A model generated the notes under the pieces. It was not told the origin of the DNA, did not search any database, and was given only the letters and a program-made list of their open reading frames with translations. 15,852 nucleotides of DNA from Prevotella sp. CAG:924 (GTDB taxonomy: Bacteria > Bacteroidota > Bacteroidia > Bacteroidales > Bacteroidaceae), in the NCBI GenBank assembly GCA_000431975.1, contig HF988485.1, forward strand, positions 1-15,852, read 5' to 3'. This document shows positions 6,571 to 15,700 of this stretch, in pieces. The first letter of the stretch is position 1, and every line of letters begins with the position of its first letter. The translations under genes were made by a program, and so were the position numbers.

Positions 6571-8322
6571 ATGTCTATGGACAAAGAGATATTACATATG
6601 GTAAGGAGCGTCATGGGCTGTATGCTCGTGACGGCTCTTGCGGCCGGCTGTGCGCAGGAGGATATCGGCAACGCTCCGTCGGAGGGAGGCGGCTTGTCGG
6701 CTACTTCTTACGTCTCGCTCAGCTTCGCCTCACCGCAAGGCACGCCTACGCGCGCTAATAATCCTACGGGAGGCGAAACGGGCGACGGGCAGGAGACCGG
6801 ACAAGCTAATGAAAACGCAATAACATCGGCCGTAGCCTTCTTCTATCAGGGAGATAATGGAGTAAACAGCCAAGACAATACACCGATCAAGGCCGTTGTG
6901 TCGTTTAATAATATTGGAAATGGCACCGATGAAAATAGTACTGGAGTCGACCGCACCTATACGACATTGCCACAACAGGTGGACCTCGAGAACGGTACCT
7001 ACAACGTGATCGTGGTGGCAAATCCGGGCGCAGACTGGTGGACAGACCAGTCGCTCACGCTCGATGACGTGCGCAATCATATACAGACCACGGCATGGAC
7101 AGCCTCAGGCTCTGACTATTCTGACTTCGTAATGACATCAGCAGCCGACGCCACGCTCACGCTTAATTCTAACCCGGAGAGCGATCCTGCAAAGGCTACT
7201 GTAAACGTAGAGCGCATGGCTGCAAGGCTCGACTATAAGACAACAGGAACTTATACCTGTACTGACCCGGCATATCCCGGTGCCACCGTTGAGATAACCG
7301 GCGCAGCCTTGGTGAACAATCTTACGGCAGGCAGCTATCTGTTGAAGCGCGTGGCTGCCGATGTTAACGATGTGCCGACATATCTCGGTAATGAAACACC
7401 AGATGCAGGAGTACAAACTAACTACGTGCTCGACCCGTGGACGGCAGGCAAGACATCAACCAACAACAGCTTTACCATTGGCGGTGAAGCTAATAAAACA
7501 GCCGAAGATCTTTATGGAGAATGGTTTGGCAACATCTCGCAAGACCCTAATTATTGGGCTGCTTATGTTCAGCCGGGCACTTCTGTTTCTGACGGATGGT
7601 TGCGTATAGGCTATACTCTCGAGAACACTACGGCAGCCGATGCGGCAGGCAGCGACTACAGCACGGGCGTGGTGTTCAAGGCAAAGTTCCATCCGAAGGG
7701 CGTGGCAAACTATACCGACGGCGCAACATTCTTCGAACACGGCACAACGCTTTATGCCTCAATGGAAGATATGATGAAAGTGTTTTATGGTAATAAGTTC
7801 GATCAGTTAGGCAATATAGCGAACTGCAGTACCTGGGGGGAAGTAAGACAGTTTATTACATCCACATTGCTTAACGACGATCCGTCGGGATATGACAAAT
7901 ATCTTGAAGGCCTGGCTGAGGGTAAAGACGATGCAGATGCTGTTGCAGATGCTGTTGCAGATGCTTCTTCGCTTACATGGAGCAACTATATGCTGAATGA
8001 GTGTGGCTATTCAAGAGACGGAAACGGGAAAGTCGTTCTTGACCAGAAGGGTAAGGTCACGCGTATCGCCTTGAAGCCTTACGGAACGCGCACATACGAA
8101 GACGCCACATGCTATTACACATGGTGGGTGCGCCACAGCAATGACAATGATGATACAAAGAATGGTATAATGGAGTATGCTATTGTGCGCAACAATATAT
8201 ATAAACTCACGGTCGAAAGCGTCTATTCACTTGGAGATCCTGTACCCGGAGATAAGGGGTTGAGAGTTAAGGTATATGTAAACAACTGGTTGCTGCTCGA
8301 CCCTGAGACTCTGCCTATGTGA
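6571..8322 (+). CDS. Mfa1-like fimbrillin lipoprotein, probable minor subunit
   Basis: A 583-residue lipoprotein with Leu-Ala-Ala-Gly-Cys (lipid Cys27) followed by Ala-Gln-Glu-Asp. Thr-Arg-Ala lies at 60-62. The strands 'ITSAVAFFYQGD' and 'LENGTYNVIVVANPG' match the fimbrillin N-terminal domain. 'VNVERMAARLDYK' (from about 211) corresponds to VERAVAKV of the major pilin. The C-terminus has 'MEYAIVRNNIYKLTVESV' and 'LRVKVYVNNWLLLDPETLPM', the Mfa1 C-terminal domain pattern with its Trp. It follows the anchor gene by 29 bases. It could be an accessory subunit incorporated along or near the tip of the fimbria, but a second shaft type cannot be excluded. A second ATG at 6598 would give a shorter, more usual signal peptide; I keep 6571 because of its A-rich upstream stretch. 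A 12-base repeat lies at 7933-7964. Confidence 0.82.
   Translation: MSMDKEILHMVRSVMGCMLVTALAAGCAQEDIGNAPSEGGGLSATSYVSLSFASPQGTPTRANNPTGGETGDGQETGQANENAITSAVAFFYQGDNGVNSQDNTPIKAVVSFNNIGNGTDENSTGVDRTYTTLPQQVDLENGTYNVIVVANPGADWWTDQSLTLDDVRNHIQTTAWTASGSDYSDFVMTSAADATLTLNSNPESDPAKATVNVERMAARLDYKTTGTYTCTDPAYPGATVEITGAALVNNLTAGSYLLKRVAADVNDVPTYLGNETPDAGVQTNYVLDPWTAGKTSTNNSFTIGGEANKTAEDLYGEWFGNISQDPNYWAAYVQPGTSVSDGWLRIGYTLENTTAADAAGSDYSTGVVFKAKFHPKGVANYTDGATFFEHGTTLYASMEDMMKVFYGNKFDQLGNIANCSTWGEVRQFITSTLLNDDPSGYDKYLEGLAEGKDDADAVADAVADASSLTWSNYMLNECGYSRDGNGKVVLDQKGKVTRIALKPYGTRTYEDATCYYTWWVRHSNDNDDTKNGIMEYAIVRNNIYKLTVESVYSLGDPVPGDKGLRVKVYVNNWLLLDPETLPM
7933..7964 (+). repeat. 12-base in-frame tandem repeat in the minor fimbrillin
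   Basis: The unit GCAGATGCTGTT is at 7933-7944 and 7945-7956, with a partial third copy to 7964. It encodes alternating Ala-Asp-Ala-Val, giving a short acidic helix-like run in the C-terminal half of the protein. Confidence 0.85.
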
Positions 8323-8354
8323 TATGACTATTTGTATGAAAAAACATTGACGTT

Positions 8355-9779
8355 ATGAACAAGATAAAACGATACCTATATAAGGCTATGTTCTGGCTGC
8401 TGCCATGGCTGTGTGCCGTGCCACTCGCCTCATGTTCGTTCGATGACGACATTGTTGAGAGTCGCGAGAGACCCGCCACGATGCAGCTGAGCATCACGGC
8501 CCGTGAGGAAGGCGACCTGAACACAAGGGCAGAAAGCTTTGAAACAGGGCAGGATCATGAATACATGCACAATCTGCTCGTGCTCTTCATACAGGACGGC
8601 AAGGTAGTGAAGAAATTCTTGCCTGATTTGAGATATAATGAAGCAGCGCAGGAAGGAAACCTGAAAGAGTGGGTATCCGGAGACTTCACGCTCGATCCGG
8701 GCACATACACCGTGTATGCCTTTGCCAACATTGATTCTTATTTTAGTACGGATTGGAGCAGCTTGACAGGTCTGGAAGAGGGAGCTCCTGTAGCATCTTT
8801 GGATATCGACAATATCGTGCTTGAAGGCAATCCAGCCTCAAAGCTTGACTTCAGCAATTATTTCATTCCTATGAGTGCAAAGGAGGAAGTAGCCGTCACG
8901 TCCGACACACGAAATATCTCTATCGGTCTCGACCGCCTTGTCAGCAAGATAAGGATGAGCATTACGGGCAATGCCGGTACAAAGGTTACGGCCCTGTCGT
9001 TCGGCGGATATGCCGACAAGATAACTCTTTTTTCAGATAAGACTTTGGAAGGAGAGGCATACACAACGACAAAGGATATAACTATTCCGGATGGCGGCAC
9101 TTTGGTAGCTGACGGTACAAGTACAACAGGAACAACAGGAAGACTTATGATTCCAGACTTCTATGTTAATTCTTCGCCTGCTAATCACCCGTTTACCGTG
9201 AAAATAAAGACTGTAGAGACAACAGGCATTATTCATGATGCCACTGCCGTTACACAACGCAATGTGCTTCCGCGCAACAGCATCTTCCCGCTTACGCTGC
9301 AGCTCAACGACTATGGCCTCGACCTCGAAGCGCAATGTTGGGTAAGTCCGATAGGCAGTCTGCCGGTGGAAGTAACTGTGGGATTCACTCCAGATACTTA
9401 TGAAATAACAGTGCCCGAAGGATGCCAGTTCGCGTTTACAGTGAAAGGTATAAATATAAACGGAGGAAACACAAGTTATATAACGAATTTAACTGGTACA
9501 TGGAATATGCCTGACGGCGTCAGTGGCATTGCCTTTGACGGCGCAACAACAGGAGTTACCACGGTTAAGGGCCATGTTACGGCATCTGTCGGCAAGACTG
9601 TTGATCTTAGTCTTTTAGTTACGTGGCAGGATAATGGCGCAACTTACAATCGCACATACACCGTTAAACTTACCACGGATGACCTTACAAACTATCCGCT
9701 TTACATCAAACAGACGCGTGCATCAGAGTTCGGTCTCGACTATCTGCGTCATGAAATGCTCAATATGTTCAAAAAATAA
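8355..9779 (+). CDS. Fimbrillin-family lipoprotein with a C-terminal Ig-like extension, probable adaptor subunit
   Basis: A 474-residue lipoprotein ending its signal in Pro-Leu-Ala-Ser-Cys (lipid Cys27), followed by Ser-Phe-Asp-Asp-Asp, close to the acidic surface-export signal described for Bacteroidetes lipoproteins. Thr-Arg-Ala is at 57-59. 'YMHNLLVLFIQDGKVVKKF', 'LDPGTYTVYAFANID' and 'GLDRLVSKIRMSITG' place it in the FimA/FimB fold group. The usual terminal strand with its Trp (about 329) is not the end: about 140 residues follow, a beta-rich segment resembling an Ig-like domain (about 345-450) and a short helical tail ending Met-Phe-Lys-Lys. It therefore has no obvious C-terminal donor strand. 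Its place between the minor pilin (32 bases upstream) and the giant secreted protein suggests an adaptor or tip-proximal subunit; this is inference. Confidence 0.75.
   Translation: MNKIKRYLYKAMFWLLPWLCAVPLASCSFDDDIVESRERPATMQLSITAREEGDLNTRAESFETGQDHEYMHNLLVLFIQDGKVVKKFLPDLRYNEAAQEGNLKEWVSGDFTLDPGTYTVYAFANIDSYFSTDWSSLTGLEEGAPVASLDIDNIVLEGNPASKLDFSNYFIPMSAKEEVAVTSDTRNISIGLDRLVSKIRMSITGNAGTKVTALSFGGYADKITLFSDKTLEGEAYTTTKDITIPDGGTLVADGTSTTGTTGRLMIPDFYVNSSPANHPFTVKIKTVETTGIIHDATAVTQRNVLPRNSIFPLTLQLNDYGLDLEAQCWVSPIGSLPVEVTVGFTPDTYEITVPEGCQFAFTVKGININGGNTSYITNLTGTWNMPDGVSGIAFDGATTGVTTVKGHVTASVGKTVDLSLLVTWQDNGATYNRTYTVKLTTDDLTNYPLYIKQTRASEFGLDYLRHEMLNMFKK
9123..9140 (+). repeat. 9-base in-frame direct repeat
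   Basis: ACAACAGGA occurs twice in tandem (9123-9131, 9132-9140) and encodes Thr-Thr-Gly or its register variant within a Thr/Gly-rich loop of the adaptor pilin. Short, but it sits in the same kind of position as the repeats in the other two pilin genes. Confidence 0.7.
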
Positions 9780-9781
9780 AT

Positions 9782-9787
9782 AGGAGG
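9782..9787 (+). promoter_or_regulatory. Consensus Shine-Dalgarno before the giant secreted protein
   Basis: AGGAGG lies 9 bases before the ATG at 9797 and decides that start. It begins just after the TAA of the upstream gene. None of the other genes here has a full Shine-Dalgarno, and Bacteroidetes genes generally lack one. Confidence 0.75.
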
Positions 9788-9796
9788 ACATAAAAA

Positions 9797-12700
9797 ATGA
9801 AATATAAGCATAATTTATATACGCTTCTCATCCTCTTCTGTGCAATGTTCGTTGCACAGAATGTGGGCGCGCAGGTGAAAGGGAATCAATATGTCACCTT
9901 CAATAAGGTCGCGTTTGGAAATGGCAATAATAATATACAATACATTACATCTTCAGATGCTCTTAATGAAGATGAAAATACTGTGGTGAGTAAGGCTTTT
10001 GATGGTAATAATGGGAGTTACTGGAAATCTGAAGTCTCTGCGGCCCCTGCGTATCTAATTTTTGATGTAGGAGATGGCTATCAAAACATAAAGCGCCTTC
10101 AGATTTATGTGAGTGATTCAGAGGGATACGCCAAATCATTTAAACTTGAATGTAATTCGTCTTCTGATGCCGCAAGTTCTAATGACTGGCAGACCATCGA
10201 GACTATAGAAGATTTTACGACTACTGGTACTCATATACTTTATCCTATTATTCTTACAGGCAGATATGTTAAACTGACTTTTGAGAAAAAAACAGAGCAA
10301 GAGCAGATAAATGTTAATGAGGTCTCATTTTATACGGCCTCAGATAATTATATCAACAAGACAATTCAGCATAAGGTTGCGAAATGGTTTGATCTGCGAA
10401 GCGGGATATCCGAGGCTGCAAAGGCAATGGATACCTTTGATGATGAGACAAAAATGTTTACGCTTCAGGATGGAACTACAGAGGTTCAGGCGGCACATAC
10501 TTATTTGGATACGATATATGTGCATAAGGGTACCTCTGTGTCACTTGAGATTCCTGATAAGTTGGGGACTAATACCAGTATTAAGTCTTATCAGCGTTGG
10601 TATAGTTTCCGTACGGATGGCACGTATCGTACCAATAATACTGGAGAGAATGATGTATGGGATTTGCTTACTCCGGCAGATGGTATTAGCGGTACTTCCT
10701 ACCGGTATGCTAACGGCTATGTGGGTTATCCTAAAGGGGCAAATCTGTACAAGGTAGATTTCTATGTACCTACCGACGATGAATTTACAAAGTGGTTTGG
10801 TGCAGGCGCTGCCACAACATATGATAATAAATATTATCTGGTAGCTTGTGACGTGTCTTCATACACTGATTATACTGAGAATTTTGATAGGGAGAGTTCT
10901 TCAAAATCTTCATTCGATCCTAAAAGCGGCAATCCATACGAACCGACGCTTACGCATCGTGTGCTTTTTTACATCGTAACAGTGGATGGCCGTGAACAAG
11001 ATGATTCTGATTCTCCTACCTGGACAAACGGTATGGGGCGGTTGGTTGGTAAAGAAAAAGAGTCCTATAAAGGCGGGCCCGGTGATGGTAAAAAGTTTTT
11101 GGAAGAATATGATATCTCGTTCCCTTTTACAAGAGTGTCTGATCATACGAAAGAGCTTGTCGCATTATCGAAGGATGTCTGGTCGTATGCCATACCGGGA
11201 GTTTCGAAAGATGCCGATAGTGATACATTAAACATATCTTTGCAAGATAACGGGTCTGGAATCACGTTGGCAACAACAAAACTTACAGGAATGACCCGTA
11301 TTATACAATTTAACTATCCTCATGATAATACTACGGATAATACGCAATATGTGGATGCCAACAACAGTAAGGCGACGATTTATGTCACCAAGACTGTTGG
11401 AGGTACGAAGTATAACATAGCCAGATTTAATCTTACCTTCATACGCGATACGAGATTGCTGACGCAAACCCAGTTAGAGCAAATAGAAGATGGGACGATT
11501 CAAAATGAAAGTCTGAAATATTATCAGTTCCGTACAGATAAGTATTTGGAGCAGAATTATCAGTTGCTGACGTCGCTTAATTTTGACTACGATCCTGCGG
11601 TGGCTGACACGTATGGCTCGCCATCGTTCTATCCGTTCCCACTGGCATGGACCTCTAACTCTTATTCGTTCTATGATGGCGCTAATAATAATGATTTCAA
11701 GAGTGGTAATAAATATCCGGAATGGGGATTTTATGCCATTATGAACGATTTTATGGAAGGTGGTCATTGGAATAATGGTACGGCAAATGCCTATGGCAAG
11801 CCCCTTCCCGGCAGCAACTACCATATGTATGTTGATGCTTCCGACCGTCCTGGAGTAATCGCCCGCCTGCCGTTCAGGCGCAAGTTGTGCAAGGGCTCGG
11901 AGCTGTTTGTCACAGCTTGGGTTAAGAGTGCAGGTTGGGATTCCAATATGGCTGACGCTGGTATGCTTTTCTCTGTCATGGGTGTGAAGACCGACCAAGT
12001 CTTGGGGACAGTGTATGAGCCGATCTACCGCCATTCTTCCAGTCAGGTGCGTCGCACGGACTATCTTAGTGGTAAGATGCCCGGAACGGGTAGCGGTACA
12101 AATGAATGGATGCAGATGTATTTCTCGTTTGTTATAGATGCGGATGCTGACTATGACTCGTACGTGCTCCAGATAGACAACAACAGTGCATCGACCGGTG
12201 AAGGAGATATGTATATCGACGACATACGCGTATATATAGCTACGCCAAGTGCCGAGGTGAAGCAGCTGGATGCCACTTGTACGAACGAACGTACCTTGAT
12301 GAGTATCAAGCTGGACTGGAATCGTTTGCTCTCGCGTCTTGGTCAAGAGGAAGGCCAGAACAAGATGGAAGCCATTGACTTCTGCTTTATAGACAAGGCA
12401 AAGTATGATGATTATCTGGAAGAGAATCCGGGTCGGTTCCAACAGGCGATAGAAAACTCCGTGGTCGAAGTTGGCGACAATACTCCTGGTGGCCCTGGTG
12501 GCGGATACAATCAGAAATATAACACGCTGTATTTCAATCTTGATTTTGACAGGAATACAACTTATGATAAACCACATCCTCGTTTGGCCGGTCAAAATGT
12601 GGTTGACGGAAAATATTGTTTCTATGGTACGACGGATGAGTTTGGAAATAAGGCATTGGCTGTGGATTTCTATTCAGACTTAACTCCTAACCGTACTTAT

Positions 12701-15700
12701 ATGATGCTGATTCAGGTCAATGACGGGAATGAGGCATCCTCGAGTGATTTCCAAGAAAGTATTAATAATGACGAGTGTGGCATAAATACCTCTTTTACCG
12801 TTACAGCCCAGACACTGCTTCGTGTCAATGGTGAGGTGGTGGATCCGTCTACGGATTTCTGCGCCGGCCAGATATTCAACTTCTCGGCCCAGGTGCGTGT
12901 GCCTAAGCAGGAAGCTGATGGCTCGGAATCTTATACCATAGTAGATAAAGGTGTATATTTCGATTGGTTCTTTGGGACTGAAAAAGAGTATATGCAGGAA
13001 GATCCGGACAATGGTGTCTCTTTGGAGCAGGCACTTACCACATTCCGTGAGATCTATCCCGATAATGAAGATCTTACTGGTGTGGTGAGTGGAAAGCAAA
13101 TTCCGGAGGGCACAACAGAGGAAGTAGAACTGACAGATGCTATGATTAATGTCATAGAGAAATATCTGAATGACAGTGGTGAGGCTGAAGGAGCACACAA
13201 CCGGTTGGTTCTGCGCAAGGAAAATCTTGATATAACCTTGTTGAACTCGGGACTGAAGTTGGTGATCCAGCCGATACCGATGATCTTCCCTCCGGACGGT
13301 ACAATCGATAAAGATTCTTGGGCAAAAGTTTGTTGGAATTATGTGCCGCTGGAGTTCAATGTTTCCGGCGATGCTCCGCAGTTGCATGCAGGTTTCAATC
13401 CTGTTCAGTACCCGTCGGATGATTTCAATCCCTGCCTGCGTATTGGTCTGGCCCAGATAGCTGAGACAACAGCCGACAAACCGTTGAGAGTGGATCTGCG
13501 GGGCGCTAAGTATGTCTCAGAGAAGGCAGCATATATCGGTATGGTTACGGCTACGTCTGCAGAGGTGTACAGCAAGATATATCTTATCGATACCGACGAC
13601 CCCGCATATAAGAGTAAGTATTTCCCTGAAGGGTTTAGTGAATTCTCGTTGCCTATCGGTTATATAAAGTCATTGCACGCTCAAGAGTATAACTACCCGA
13701 GTGAGTTCAATGACTATATGGAAATATATTTTGATACGGAGACGACGCAGTCTAACGACTTCCGGTTCCAGCCCAAGGAAGGATATTACTATACCTTTGC
13801 CGTTCACTTTGAGGAGCACGGAGACGAAGGAAGTGATGTCAGCAACGCATGCTTCGGTAGGTTCACGATAAAGATGAAGGTCGTTCCGGAATATCTGGTT
13901 TGGCAGGGTAGTTCTACGAGCAACTGGAACAATGATGCCAACTGGAAACGTGCGGATGCGGCGGACATTAAGAATACTGACGGTACTTACGAGACCAATG
14001 CAGCAAACACGACGGACAACGGCTTCGTACCAATGCTGTTCTCCAACGTGGTGATGCCAAGAGGCAGCAAGGCTGAGCTCTATATGGCCGGTTATACGTC
14101 TAAGGAGGGCAAAGAAGTCTGGGATGGTAAGCGTCCGGATGGTATGGAATCGCCGACAGAGAACATCCAGTATGACCTGATGGCCTACGATAATACCAGC
14201 GATAATACGCTCTCTACTCAGCGCTATCGTGTGAACATCTGCCGTGACATCCACTTTGAGCCGGGCGCACAGATGCTGCATGCCGAGCAGCTGCTCTATG
14301 ACAAGGCATGGACAGACGTGGAGATCACCCCGAGACAGTGGACAGCCGTAAGCACACCGCTGCAGGACGTTGTGGCGGGCGACTGGTATGCTCCTACGGC
14401 AACCGGAAGACAAGAGACAGAGTATTTCAAGGATATCAAATTCACTGATGGAGGCTATGATCGCCTGAATCCTGCCGTTTACCAGCGCAGCTGGAGCACA
14501 GGGGCAACGATTGTAGAAAAGCCAACCCCCAACACTTCTGTTTCGTTTGATACGGAATGGAGTTCTGCATACAATGATGCGTATGTGCCTTATGTTGCAG
14601 GTGGCGGATTCTCAATTCAAGGAATCTTGAATCAGGAGCAACAGCCATCCTCTACAGATAAATTGTTGTTCCGCTTCCCAAAGGCTGATACAAGCTATTA
14701 TGTAAGTACAGGAACATTGAGCCGAAATAATGCAGGCAAGCTGCTTGTCAGCAATATGGTTAACCGTAGCGATCCGTATACGTATGTTGATCCTGTTGTC
14801 GTTCTGGCAATGCTTACTCCGTCTGCTGACGGCAAGTATCTGATGGTAGGTAACCCGTTTATGGCTCCGCTCGATGTTCAGGCATTTGTTGCTGCAAATA
14901 ACGACGTGCTGGCACAGAAATATTGGATCAGTTCTGGTTTGACGACAACGGCTGTAACTTATGATGGTACGAGATGGTCAGAGGGCACATCTCTTATTCC
15001 GCCCTACTCTGTGTTCTACGTTGAGGCTAAGACTCCTTCTACAGCAGGTGTAGAAGTTAAGTTCACTGCTGCTATGCAGAAGTTTGCGACCTCTTCTACG
15101 GATGCAGGCTCACAGGCAGCCTCGCTCAAGATAACGGCAGAGGCTGCTGAAGGCTCAAGCAGCGCGGCCGTGCGCTATGCCGCTTCGGCAAGCAACGGCT
15201 TCGGCATGGAGGATGCGCAGATGATCAGCGGACTGACAGGCAATGCCAGCAATGCTCCTCAGGTGTACACCGTGGCCGGCAACACGGCAGTGAGCGTCAA
15301 CCAGCTGAAGGACGCACAGCGCATACCGTTAGGTGTTACGGCAGCCGACGGCTCAGTCGTCACCCTCACGTTCAGTGGTGTGGCAGCCGTCAAGGATGCC
15401 GCTCTCTACGACGCCGAGCTGCAGAGCGAGACGCCGCTCCATGAAGGCTATCAGCTCACGGTGAACGGCTCGTCGTATGGCCGCTACTTCCTGATCGGCA
15501 AGGGCCCGGGCACGACGACCGGCATCAGCGACGTCGAGACGGACGACAACGTGAGCGTCAGCTCGATCCTCCCGCGTCAGATCGTGGTGACATCCGATGC
15601 GGAGCTTCGTTCAGTGAGCGTATGGTCGGTGAGCGGCGCACTGCTGAAGAAGGCTACGCTCAACGGCGACTACACCTGCACGCTGAACAATGTCGACAGC

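Noticed and set aside
11474..12595. 373-codon open frame on the minus strand within the giant gene
   Set aside because: Antisense to a continuous, domain-bearing coding frame; its Ile/Arg/Thr-rich product matches nothing I know.
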